Origin: an uncultured Chlorobiota bacterium | Lineage (GTDB): Bacteria > Bacteroidota > Bacteroidia > Bacteroidales > JAADGE01 | Direction of reading: 5' to 3' | Length of the DNA: 8,166 nt | NCBI GenBank assembly: GCA_947311125.1 | Contig: CAMZKI010000259.1 | Location: 1-8,166 of the forward strand | Shown: piece by piece, positions 1 to 7,240 of the stretch | How the letters are laid out: every line of letters begins with the position of its first letter | How positions within the stretch are numbered: position 1 is the first letter of the stretch | Made by a program: the position numbers and the translations under genes | The notes under the pieces: model-generated | What the model was told of the DNA's origin: nothing | Seen by the model: only the letters and a program-made list of their open reading frames with translations | Databases searched by the model: none

Positions 1-1644
1 GGAGACGGAATTAATACTGAGTTAACTCAACATTCGCCGTTTTTGATTGAAGACAAAGGTATTTTTATTTATACATCAAAAGAAAAAACAAATTTTAGGG
101 ATGAGAAAACCGAAGACGGTGAATATGATGAAAATATTTTCTTTATAAATATTAATAATGAAAATGACAGAGAACCTGACCCGTATGACAAACCGCTTAA
201 CTCTAAAAATTATGAGGCTGATTGCTGGGTGTCAAAAGACGGAACTTTTATGTTAGTCTATAAAGACGGAGATATATATCAGAGTGAGTTTAAAGGAAAT
301 AACTGGACAAAACCTGTAAAATTTAAAGCTGTTAATTCTAAGTATGATGAAATGCATGCCTCTATGAATCAGGACAGAACAATTTGTTACTTTTCCAGTA
401 ACAGACCGGGAGGAAGAGGCGGTAAAGACATTTATTTCATAAAGAAAAAAGGTGATAAATGGTCGGAACCTAAAAATCTCGGAAAAAAAATAAATACTAA
501 ATTTGACGAAGAAAGCCCGTTTATTCATGAAGACGGAACATTATATTTCTCATCCAAAGGGCATAATTCAATAGGGGGATATGATATTTTTAGTGCAGCA
601 GGTAAAGGTAAAGGCAAATTTGCAAAACCCGAAAATCTCGGAATGCCGATTAATTCAGTTGAAGACGATTTATTTTATTTTGTTACAAGTGACAATAAGA
701 TTGCCTACTTTATGTCACTGCGTCCTGAAGGGAAAGGCAGAGGCGATATTTTTAAAGTAAATTATGCCGATTCTTCTTTATTTTACCTTGCCGTTAAAGG
801 AAATGTCGTTACTGAAAATCAAACATCCTGTATTATCAAAGTTTCTAACTTAGCTGACAAGCAAAATTTTTACAATTCAAACGTTGATATGAGCGGTGAT
901 TTCTCTTTTAACGTAAAAAGAGATCAAAACTATTTTGCCGCAATTGAATCAGACGGTCATTTTTTTGAAGCCTTTACTTTCTCGGCTCCTTACGGAGACG
1001 AATATGTAAGAGATGTGGGAACTTATAATCTTGAAAAAATAAATAAAGGGAAAGTTCATAAAATTTATTCAATGAACTTTGAAGAAGACGAAAAAAGTTT
1101 GAATAATGAAAACGAGTTGTTTCTAAATACTTTAGCAGAGTTTCTAAATAAAAATACGGATTTAGTCATAAATATATATTCCTCAAAAGACGTTGACGAA
1201 AATCTCGGAAAAAAAAGAAAGCAAGAAATTATTAATTATCTGAAATTATTGAATATTTCGGAAAACAGAATTTTTGTAGATTTACTGGATTATGACTCAA
1301 ACAAAGAAGATATTTTAGTAACTGTTCTTGACAAGCAAAGTGCAGATAACGCTTTTGATGAAGTTGTGGCAGACAGTGATACAGATGCCGGCGATTTAGA
1401 CAGCGGAGGAATAAGCGGTATATACACAATTCAACTAGGAGCATTTAAGCGAAAACTTTCAAATTCAGATAAGTTTTTTAAAGATTTCAGAGGAAAAGTA
1501 AAAATGCGAAAAGGGGGCAGCGGTTTACATCATTATACTTACGGTAAATATAAATATAAATCTGATGCCGAGAAATATCTTATAACCGTTCATAAAATGG
1601 GATTTACCGATGCATTCATCAGAGAACTCAGTTGGTATAAATAA
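1..1644 (+). CDS. PD40 beta-propeller / OmpA-like / SPOR envelope protein (5' partial)
   Basis: The reading frame is open to the first base, so the true start and any signal peptide lie outside the window; 547 codons are visible. The TTG at 43 is only an internal candidate start. Residues ~60-260 hold WD40-like (PD40) propeller blades with repeated patterns such as YFSSNRPGGRGGKDIY, LYFSSKG and YFMSLRPEGKGRGDIF. A beta-rich stretch resembling a carboxypeptidase-regulatory-like domain follows (~265-330). Residues ~345-435 look like a shortened OmpA C-terminal fold: the aligned LSxxRA-like helix reads LGKKRKQEII, and the usual TDxxG loop is largely missing. The end (~473-547) is SPOR-like, with YTIQLGAF at its start and a later KSDAEKYL helix. 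Proteins of this type are outer-membrane associated and bind peptidoglycan; some belong to gliding or type IX secretion machinery. The exact role of this one cannot be assigned. It converges on the next gene. Confidence 0.85.
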   Translation, partial: GDGINTELTQHSPFLIEDKGIFIYTSKEKTNFRDEKTEDGEYDENIFFININNENDREPDPYDKPLNSKNYEADCWVSKDGTFMLVYKDGDIYQSEFKGNNWTKPVKFKAVNSKYDEMHASMNQDRTICYFSSNRPGGRGGKDIYFIKKKGDKWSEPKNLGKKINTKFDEESPFIHEDGTLYFSSKGHNSIGGYDIFSAAGKGKGKFAKPENLGMPINSVEDDLFYFVTSDNKIAYFMSLRPEGKGRGDIFKVNYADSSLFYLAVKGNVVTENQTSCIIKVSNLADKQNFYNSNVDMSGDFSFNVKRDQNYFAAIESDGHFFEAFTFSAPYGDEYVRDVGTYNLEKINKGKVHKIYSMNFEEDEKSLNNENELFLNTLAEFLNKNTDLVINIYSSKDVDENLGKKRKQEIINYLKLLNISENRIFVDLLDYDSNKEDILVTVLDKQSADNAFDEVVADSDTDAGDLDSGGISGIYTIQLGAFKRKLSNSDKFFKDFRGKVKMRKGGSGLHHYTYGKYKYKSDAEKYLITVHKMGFTDAFIRELSWYK

Positions 1645-1667
1645 AAAAATATAGAGCTTAACAGAAC

Positions 1668-1705
1668 AAAAAGACTTCCGAAAATAAACAAGGAAGTCTT
1701 TTTTT
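1668..1705. terminator. Bidirectional Rho-independent terminator between converging genes
   Basis: A perfect 12-bp inverted repeat pairs AAAAAGACTTCC (1668-1679) with GGAAGTCTTTTT (1692-1703) across a 12-base loop. The T run at 1699-1705 gives the U tract on the plus strand, and the A run at 1668-1672 gives a shorter one on the minus strand. It lies 23 bases after the stop of the envelope protein gene and about the same distance beyond the stop of the minus-strand gene, so it can end both transcripts. Confidence 0.88.
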
Positions 1706-1727
1706 AATAAAATTTCAAAGCAGTATT

Positions 1728-2948
1728 TTATGCATAAAATCCGTCTTTTAATTTTTTCTGAACTTCTTTAAAAGCAGCAATTGTTTTATCCACATGCTCC
1801 TGCTCGTGAGATGCCGTAGGAATTAAACGCAGCATAATTTTGCCTTTCGGAATTACGGGATAAACTACCGCAGAGCAGAAAATACCGTAATTTTCTCTTA
1901 AATCTTTAGTGATTTTAATAACTAAGGTATCATCACCGTCAAAGAAAACAGGTGTAACAGGAGATTCTGTAACTCCGAGGTTAAAACCGTTATCTTTAAG
2001 TCCTTTTTGGAGTGAATTCACAACAGACCAAAGTTTATCTTTTTGAGTTGTATCTCTTTTTATTATTTCAAGGCGTTTTAAAGCACCCATAACCATAGGC
2101 ATAGGCAGTGATTTTGCAAAAATTTGCGAACGCATGGTATATCTTAAATAATCAATAACTGCCTTAGGTCCTGCAACAAATGCACCTATTCCCGCCATTG
2201 CTTTTGCAAAAGTGCCGAAATAAATATCAACTTTATCCTGCACGTTGAAATGTTCACCTGCACCTGCACCGGTTTCACCCATTGTCCCGAAACCATGGGC
2301 ATCATCAATGAAAAGTCTGAATTCATACTTCTCTTTTAAATCAGTTATAGCTTTCAGGTTTCCCAAATCTCCCTCCATTCCGAAAACACCTTCCGTAATT
2401 ACCAAAACACCTCCGTTATTTCTTCTGGCAACACGAGTTGCGTGTTTTAACTGTTTGTTAAGACTGTCCATATCATTATGCTTAAAAACAAAACGCTTGC
2501 CCATATGCAGTCTCGATCCGTCTAAAATGCAGGCATGTGAGTCTGAATCATAAACAATTACATCATTTCTGTCAACTAAAGAGTCAATAATTGACACCAT
2601 TCCCTGATATCCGTAATTCAGAAGGTATCCGCTTTCTTTACTTACAAAGTCTGCTAACTTTTGCTCCAGTTCTTCATGATATTTAGTTTCACCGCTCATC
2701 ATTCTGGCACCCATAGGGTATGCCATTCCCCATTGTGCAGCAGCATCGGCATCAGCTTTTCTTACCTCAGGTAAGTTTGCTAATCCGAGATAATTGTTAA
2801 TACTCCAAGTAATTACCTTTTTGTCCCTGAATGTCATTACCGGACCTATTTCTCCTTCTAATTTCGGAAAAGTCATATATCCGTGAACGGATGCCTGATA
2901 TTTTCCCAAATCGGTTTTTGATGTGTCTAACTTATTGAATATATCCAC
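1728..2948 (-). CDS. Alpha-oxoamine synthase family PLP-dependent acyltransferase (candidate cysteate acyltransferase)
   Basis: This 406-residue protein belongs to fold-type I PLP enzymes that condense an amino acid with an acyl thioester and release CO2 (glycine C-acetyltransferase/KBL, BioF, serine palmitoyltransferase, cysteate acyltransferase). Visible landmarks are NNYLG (51-55), DSDSHACILDG with H138 in the ring-stacking position, EGVFGMEGD (186-194), DDAHGFG (215-221) with the cofactor-binding Asp/His, and GTFAK (245-249) with K249 as the Schiff-base lysine. Length is normal for the family. The start is GTG at 2948: an in-frame TAG lies one codon upstream (2952-2954), and the next Met (residue 25) would remove family-like N-terminal sequence. 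The substrate is not settled by motifs. The PMGARMMSG segment (78-86) and GTFAKA differ from textbook SPT (GTFSKS). Its divergent placement beside sulfate assimilation genes makes cysteate (sulfonolipid synthesis) a reasonable hypothesis; KBL- or SPT-like activity remains possible. Confidence 0.85.
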   Translation of the reverse strand: MDIFNKLDTSKTDLGKYQASVHGYMTFPKLEGEIGPVMTFRDKKVITWSINNYLGLANLPEVRKADADAAAQWGMAYPMGARMMSGETKYHEELEQKLADFVSKESGYLLNYGYQGMVSIIDSLVDRNDVIVYDSDSHACILDGSRLHMGKRFVFKHNDMDSLNKQLKHATRVARRNNGGVLVITEGVFGMEGDLGNLKAITDLKEKYEFRLFIDDAHGFGTMGETGAGAGEHFNVQDKVDIYFGTFAKAMAGIGAFVAGPKAVIDYLRYTMRSQIFAKSLPMPMVMGALKRLEIIKRDTTQKDKLWSVVNSLQKGLKDNGFNLGVTESPVTPVFFDGDDTLVIKITKDLRENYGIFCSAVVYPVIPKGKIMLRLIPTASHEQEHVDKTIAAFKEVQKKLKDGFYA

Positions 2949-2987
2949 GACCTAAAATTATAGTTAATAATTTATTTTTTAAAATCG

Positions 2988-2995
2988 CAAATATA
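2988..2995 (-). promoter_or_regulatory. Candidate -7 element for the minus-strand acyltransferase gene
   Basis: On the minus strand this reads TATATTTG, an exact match to the Bacteroidota TAnnTTTG consensus. It would place transcription start near 2981 and give a leader of about 30 bases before the GTG start. The -33 region is only a weak match (TTAT-like around 3015-3018), so the call rests on the -7 element and its position. Confidence 0.5.
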
Positions 2996-3055
2996 GAAAC
3001 TTTTATATGTTTTTATAATAACATAAACATAATTTTTTATCATTGCCAAAATTAA

Positions 3056-3063
3056 TATCTTTG
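3056..3063 (+). promoter_or_regulatory. Candidate -7 element for the VOC-cysH-cysD-cysN unit
   Basis: TATCTTTG matches the Bacteroidota TAnnTTTG consensus exactly. A T-rich tetramer (3033-3036, TTTT, three of four bases of TTTG) sits 19 bases upstream, the spacing expected for a -33 element. Transcription would begin near 3070, leaving a leader of about 50 bases before the ATG at 3122. This is the only good match found upstream of the four plus-strand genes; none was found in the gaps before cysD or cysN. Confidence 0.55.
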
Positions 3064-3078
3064 CAAATTATTTTTGAA

Positions 3079-3117
3079 ATTCGACATAGTTAATACATCG
3101 AATATTTAAAAAATATT
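3079..3117 (+). promoter_or_regulatory. Two overlapping inverted repeats in the operon leader
   Basis: ATTCGA (3079-3084) is the exact reverse complement of TCGAAT (3098-3103), separated by 13 bases, so the half-sites are 19 bases apart centre to centre, nearly two helical turns. AATATTT (3101-3107) is the exact reverse complement of AAATATT (3111-3117) across AAA. The two share bases 3101-3103. The pair lies downstream of the candidate -7 element and ends four bases before the VOC start codon, so it could be an operator or alternative leader hairpins. Both are short and AT-rich, so chance is a real alternative. Confidence 0.3.
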
Positions 3118-3121
3118 GAGT

Positions 3122-4201
3122 ATGGAATATTACATAAGCGGAATACAGCAAATAGGAATCGGTGTTACTGATTTAAAGGGGGCACGAAAGTGGTATCGAG
3201 AAAATCTCGGGTTTGATATTCCTGTTGTGGACGCTCCCGGAACAGCCGAAAAAATGCTGAAATATACAGGAGGCGAACCGCAGGACAGACATGCTGTTAT
3301 TGCATTGAATATTCAAGGCGGCGGAGGATTGGAAATATGGCAATATCTTACGAGAGAGCCTCAAAAAGCCGGATTTAAAATCCAAGCCGGAGATTTAGGC
3401 GTCTATATTGCAAAAATTAAAAGTAATCAGCCGGAAAAAGTTTTTGATTTTTTTAAAAGTAAAGGTGTAAAACTTTTAAGTAGTATAGAAAAAGACCCGA
3501 AAGGAATCAAGCATTTCTTTTTTGAAGACCCTTACGGAAACATTTTTGAAATAGTTGAAAATAACCTTGTTTTTTCAAAGTCAAAATCACTTTCCGGCGG
3601 TGTTTTCGGTGCCGTAATAGGCGTTACGGATATTGATAAATCAATACGGTTTTATTCGGATATTTTAGGTTACGATACTGTTGAGTATCGCGAAACAGGT
3701 GTTTTTAAAGATTTTGAAGGTTTGCCGAGAGGAAAGAATAAGTTCGAACGTGTTTTATTATCTCACAGTAAACCCAGAAAAGGAGCATTCAGCAAAATGT
3801 TAGGCAGCAGCCAAATAGAATTAATAAAGGTTTTTGATGCTGAACCAAAAAAAATATATGAAGGAAGATTTTGGGGAGATCCGGGCTTTATCCAAATATG
3901 TTTTGATATAAGAAATATGAAAGCCTTTAAAGAACATTGTTCTAAAAACGGACATCCTTTTACAGTTGACAGCAATCCCGAAATATACGAAACGGGCGGT
4001 AAGATATTTGATATGGGAGAAGCCTCCGGTCATTTCACTTACACGGAAGATCCGGACGGCACGTTAATAGAATTTGTAGAAACACATAAAATACCGGTTA
4101 TTAAAAAAATAGGATGGAATCTTAATTTAATGAAAAGAAAACCGGAAAAAGCATTACCGACCTGGATGCTTAAAACATTATCTTGGAACAGAGAAAAATA
4201 A
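3122..4201 (+). CDS. Two-domain VOC (glyoxalase/bleomycin-resistance fold) protein
   Basis: The 359-residue product has two vicinal-oxygen-chelate domains. Domain 1 (~7-147) opens with QIGIGVTDLKGARKWY and closes with EDPYGNIFEIVE; domain 2 (~161-321) opens with VIGVTDIDKSIRFYSDILG and closes with EDPDGTLIEFVE. The C-terminal ~38 residues are basic and lie outside the fold. In each domain the two Glu positions usual for metal binding are kept (E71, E143; E233, E317), but the His positions read Q10 and G93 in domain 1 and G163 and Q258 in domain 2, so a classical His/Glu metal site is unlikely. ATG 3122 is chosen over the TTG two codons upstream (3116). The stop is six bases before cysH, so the gene probably leads the sulfate assimilation operon. 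VOC proteins include lyases, isomerases, dioxygenases and binding proteins; substrate and role are unknown. Confidence 0.82.
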   Translation: MEYYISGIQQIGIGVTDLKGARKWYRENLGFDIPVVDAPGTAEKMLKYTGGEPQDRHAVIALNIQGGGGLEIWQYLTREPQKAGFKIQAGDLGVYIAKIKSNQPEKVFDFFKSKGVKLLSSIEKDPKGIKHFFFEDPYGNIFEIVENNLVFSKSKSLSGGVFGAVIGVTDIDKSIRFYSDILGYDTVEYRETGVFKDFEGLPRGKNKFERVLLSHSKPRKGAFSKMLGSSQIELIKVFDAEPKKIYEGRFWGDPGFIQICFDIRNMKAFKEHCSKNGHPFTVDSNPEIYETGGKIFDMGEASGHFTYTEDPDGTLIEFVETHKIPVIKKIGWNLNLMKRKPEKALPTWMLKTLSWNREK

Positions 4202-4207
4202 AAAAGT

Positions 4208-4936
4208 ATGATTCAAAAATTACTTCAAAAATGCCAAAATAAACAGATAAAAGAACAATTAGAATATTTATCCGAAGAGTTTAAAGGGAAAATAGCTTTT
4301 TCTACAAGTTTCGGGCAGGAAGACCAGGTTATTTCAGATATAATTCTGAAAAATAAAGTTCCGATAGAGATTTTTACACTTGATACCGGACGTATGTTTG
4401 AAGAAACTTATAAAGTTTGGGACATTACAAATAAAAAATACGGAACTAAAATTAAAGCATACTTCCCGGACAAAGATAAAGTAGAGGAAATGCTGAGCAC
4501 TAAAGGCACTTACAGTTTTTATAACTCGGTTGAAGACCGAAAAGAATGTTGTAATATACGTAAAGTTTATCCTTTAACAAGAGCTTTGAAGAATATTGAT
4601 TTGTGGATAACGGGCTTACGTGCTGAACAGTCAGTTACCAGAACAGATTTGCATTTGTTTGAGAGAAATGAAACTTTTAATCTTATAAAGTTCAACCCGC
4701 TTAAAGATTGGTCTTTTAATGATGTTTTAAATTATTTGAAAGAAAATAACGTTCCGTATAACGAACTTCACGATAAAGGATTTTTAAGCATAGGATGTGC
4801 CCCGTGTACACGTGCGGTAAAAAAAGGCGAAGATATAAGAGCCGGCAGATGGTGGTGGGAAAGCAAAGATAAAAAAGAATGCGGTTTACATATTGAACAA
4901 CCCGATGAAATTAAAATAAAAATATCTCGACTCTAA
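4208..4936 (+). CDS. cysH: Adenylyl-sulfate (APS) reductase, [4Fe-4S] CysH type
   Basis: This cytoplasmic 242-residue enzyme reduces activated sulfate to sulfite using thioredoxin-type reductant. The N-terminal PP-loop-like ATPase fold shows FSTSFGQEDQV (31-41) and LDTGRMFEETY (58-68), followed by ITGLRAEQS (134-142). Cys114-Cys115 and the pair C197/C200 (GCAPC) are the four iron-sulfur ligands that mark APS-using reductases; PAPS-specific enzymes such as the E. coli one lack them. The C-terminal ECGLH (224-228) carries the catalytic cysteine C225. Length is typical. The ATG follows the VOC stop by six bases, suggesting co-transcription and perhaps coupled translation. The missing APS kinase in the window agrees with direct use of APS. 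The family assignment is firm; APS preference is inferred from the cysteines. Confidence 0.95.
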   Translation: MIQKLLQKCQNKQIKEQLEYLSEEFKGKIAFSTSFGQEDQVISDIILKNKVPIEIFTLDTGRMFEETYKVWDITNKKYGTKIKAYFPDKDKVEEMLSTKGTYSFYNSVEDRKECCNIRKVYPLTRALKNIDLWITGLRAEQSVTRTDLHLFERNETFNLIKFNPLKDWSFNDVLNYLKENNVPYNELHDKGFLSIGCAPCTRAVKKGEDIRAGRWWWESKDKKECGLHIEQPDEIKIKISRL

Positions 4937-4974
4937 AATATAAAATAACATAAATAAAATACAAACTTTTTAAA

Positions 4975-5880
4975 ATGAACAATTATCATCTTAATCACTT
5001 AAGAGAATTAGAAGCAGAATCAATCTTTGTATTCAGGGAAGTTGCCGCACAATTTGATAACCCGGTAATACTTTTTTCCGGAGGCAAAGATTCCATAGTT
5101 ATGTTTCATTTGGCAAGAAAAGCATTTTATCCTGCAAAAGTTCCCATACCGTTACTGCATATTGATACCGGACATAATTTTGAAGAAACAATAAAATTCA
5201 GAGATAACCTTGTTGAAAAATACGGTGTAAAATTGTATGTCGGTTCTGTGCAAAAAACAATTGACGAAGGAAAAGTTCGGGAAGAAACAGGATATAATGC
5301 GAGCCGTAACGTGTTGCAAACTACAACTTTACTTGACTCGATAGAAGAGCACAAATTTGATGCAGCAATGGGAGGGGGGCGCAGAGACGAAGAAAAAGCC
5401 AGAGCAAAAGAGCGTTTCTTCTCTCATAGAGACGAATTCGGACAATGGGACCCGAAAAATCAAAGACCGGAATTGTGGAATCTGTTTAACGGAAAGAAGA
5501 GAATGGGAGAACATTTCAGAGTATTCCCTTTAAGCAATTGGACAGAACTTGATGTATGGCAGTACATATATATGGAAGATATAGAAATTCCGAATCTTTA
5601 TTTCACACACAAAAGAGAAGTATTTGAAAGAGACGGAGTTTTGCTTGCAACAGCCCCTTTTATGACACTTAAACCCAATGAAAAAACCGAAATTTTAGAT
5701 GTAAGATGCAGAACAATAGGAGATATTACCAATACAGGATTAACTCGCTCAAAAGCCGATAATCTTAAAGACATAATTGACGAGATAGCAGCAGAAAGAA
5801 CTACCGAACGCGGACAGCGTTTGGATGATAAACGCTCGGAAACGGCAATGGAAGACAGAAAAAAAGAAGGATATTTTTAG
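4975..5880 (+). CDS. cysD: Sulfate adenylyltransferase subunit 2 (ATP sulfurylase, catalytic)
   Basis: CysD forms APS and pyrophosphate from sulfate and ATP, in complex with the GTPase CysN. The 301-residue length is usual for the family. Landmarks are the PP-loop FSGGKDSIVMFHL (34-46), LLHIDTGHNFEET (60-72), the GGGRRDEEKARAKERFFS segment (133-150) near the active site, RVFPLSNWTELDVWQYI (182-198), and the conserved tail with GQRLDD and KKEGYF. The ATG at 4975 gives the expected N-terminus (NHLRELEAESI). It lies 38 AT-rich bases after cysH on the same strand, with no terminator or promoter seen between them. Nothing is broken or unusual in the coding sequence. Confidence 0.97.
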   Translation: MNNYHLNHLRELEAESIFVFREVAAQFDNPVILFSGGKDSIVMFHLARKAFYPAKVPIPLLHIDTGHNFEETIKFRDNLVEKYGVKLYVGSVQKTIDEGKVREETGYNASRNVLQTTTLLDSIEEHKFDAAMGGGRRDEEKARAKERFFSHRDEFGQWDPKNQRPELWNLFNGKKRMGEHFRVFPLSNWTELDVWQYIYMEDIEIPNLYFTHKREVFERDGVLLATAPFMTLKPNEKTEILDVRCRTIGDITNTGLTRSKADNLKDIIDEIAAERTTERGQRLDDKRSETAMEDRKKEGYF

Positions 5881-5927
5881 AATAAAATCAAAAACTTTTC
5901 AATTTTTAAATTACAAATTTCCCAAAA

Positions 5928-5963
5928 ATGACGGAAAAAAAAAGATACAAACGGTTACCTTGA
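5928..5963 (+). other. Eleven-codon ORF ahead of cysN, likely the out-of-frame original N-terminus of cysN
   Basis: An ATG at 5928 opens 11 codons (product MTEKKRYKRLP) ending at TGA 5961-5963, one base before the cysN ATG at 5965 (TGATATG). The ORF crosses a run of nine A residues (5935-5943). With eight A residues the same ATG would read MTEKKDTNGYLD and run directly into cysN MELLRF, a plausible CysN N-terminus. It is therefore either a real leader ORF coupled to cysN or the start of cysN disrupted by a one-base indel. Confidence 0.5.
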
Positions 5964-5964
5964 T

Positions 5965-7218
5965 ATGGAGCTTTTACGTTTTACAACGGCAGGAAGCGTT
6001 GATGACGGTAAAAGTACACTTATAGGACGATTATTATACGACAGTAAATCAATTTTTGAAGACCAAATAGAAGCTATAGAAAAAGCAGGCAGAAACCAAG
6101 GTAAAAGCGAAATAGATTTAGCACTGCTTACCGACGGGCTTCGTGCCGAAAGAGAACAAGGCATAACAATTGACGTAGCATATCGCTATTTTGCAACCCC
6201 GAAAAGAAAATTTATTATTGCCGATACACCCGGACACATACAGTACACGCGAAATATGGTTACCGGAGCCTCTACGGCAAATCTGGCTATAATATTAATT
6301 GACGCACGTAACGGTGTTATAGAACAAACTTTAAGACACGCTTATATTGCATCTCTCTTGCAGATACCACATATTGTAGTGTGTATCAATAAGATGGATT
6401 TGGTCGATTACGACGAAGCAGTATATGAAAAAATAAAAAAACAATTCGAGTCTTTTGCTCCTAAACTTGAAGTAAGAGATATAAAATTTATTCCGATAAG
6501 TGCACTAAAAGGCGATAATGTTGTAGAACCATCAGAAAATATGCCGTGGTACCGCGGAACAACCTTAATGTATCTCCTTGAAAATATTTACATAAAAGGA
6601 GATTATAATCATACAGATGCCCGTTTTCCCGTTCAGTATGTTATACGTCCTCAATCTGAAGAATTTCACGATTACAGAGGATATGCAGGACGAATTGACG
6701 GCGGAATTTTTAAAGTAGGTGATAAAATTAAAGTTCTCCCCTCAGGTTTAGAATCTAAAATAAAATCAATAGATACATTGAACGAAAAACTTGATTTTGC
6801 CTTTGCTCCGCAATCTGTTTCAATTACGGTTGAAGATGATATTGATATAAGCAGAGGAGATATGATTGTAAAACCGAACAATCTGCCTGTTCAAAGTCAG
6901 GATATTACGGCAATGATAAGCTGGTTTAACGAAAGACCTCTGCAGGTAAGAGGAAAATACATCCTCAGGCACACAACAAACGAAGTGAAATGCATTATTC
7001 AGGAAGTAAAATTCAAAATGGATATTAATTCTATGAATAAGAACACGGAAGACAAAGAAATAAAAATGAATGATATAGGTAAAATTAAAATTAAAACTGC
7101 AAAACCTCTGTTTTTTGATGCATACAGAAAAAACAGGAATACGGGAAGTTTTATATTAATTGATGACATTACCAACGAAACCGTAGGTGCCGGAATGATA
7201 GTAACTGATAAAGCTTAA
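5965..7218 (+). CDS. cysN: Sulfate adenylyltransferase subunit 1 (GTPase)
   Basis: CysN is an EF-Tu-like GTPase whose GTP hydrolysis drives APS formation by CysD. From ATG 5965 the product has 417 residues. G motifs are GSVDDGKST (10-18, P-loop), a switch region at REQGITID (63-70), DTPGH (87-91), NKMD (142-145) and SALKG (179-183). Domains 2 and 3 follow, with FPVQYVIRP (221-229), KVLPSGLESK (256-265), DIDISRGDM (292-300) and GAGMIV near the end. No APS kinase domain follows, so this is stand-alone CysN rather than a NodQ-type fusion. The chosen ATG leaves only two residues before LLRF, much less than in E. coli CysN; upstream in-frame codons read KKDTNGYLD back to a stop at 5929-5931 with no start codon, which suggests a frameshift at the nine-A run (5935-5943). 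The GTPase core is intact either way. Confidence 0.95.
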   Translation: MELLRFTTAGSVDDGKSTLIGRLLYDSKSIFEDQIEAIEKAGRNQGKSEIDLALLTDGLRAEREQGITIDVAYRYFATPKRKFIIADTPGHIQYTRNMVTGASTANLAIILIDARNGVIEQTLRHAYIASLLQIPHIVVCINKMDLVDYDEAVYEKIKKQFESFAPKLEVRDIKFIPISALKGDNVVEPSENMPWYRGTTLMYLLENIYIKGDYNHTDARFPVQYVIRPQSEEFHDYRGYAGRIDGGIFKVGDKIKVLPSGLESKIKSIDTLNEKLDFAFAPQSVSITVEDDIDISRGDMIVKPNNLPVQSQDITAMISWFNERPLQVRGKYILRHTTNEVKCIIQEVKFKMDINSMNKNTEDKEIKMNDIGKIKIKTAKPLFFDAYRKNRNTGSFILIDDITNETVGAGMIVTDKA

Positions 7219-7240
7219 GAATTGTTTCCTTCCGGAATAA

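Noticed and set aside
43..45. TTG at 43 as the start of the envelope protein
   Set aside because: The frame stays open to base 1 and encodes plausible sequence before it, so the gene is cut by the window edge.
2245..2553. 102-codon open frame on the plus strand
   Set aside because: It lies wholly antisense within the PLP enzyme gene, has no recognisable motif, and looks like a shadow of that gene.
3116..3118. TTG as the start of the VOC protein
   Set aside because: An ATG two codons downstream (3122) gives a normal N-terminus, and the TTG lies inside an AT inverted repeat.
5881..5927. Possible extra promoter between cysD and cysN
   Set aside because: The gap is AT-rich but has no TAnnTTTG element and no terminator hairpin, so read-through from upstream is simpler.
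5825..6025. 66-codon plus-strand frame spanning the cysD/cysN junction
   Set aside because: It overlaps the ends of two well-supported genes in another frame and has no recognisable domain.
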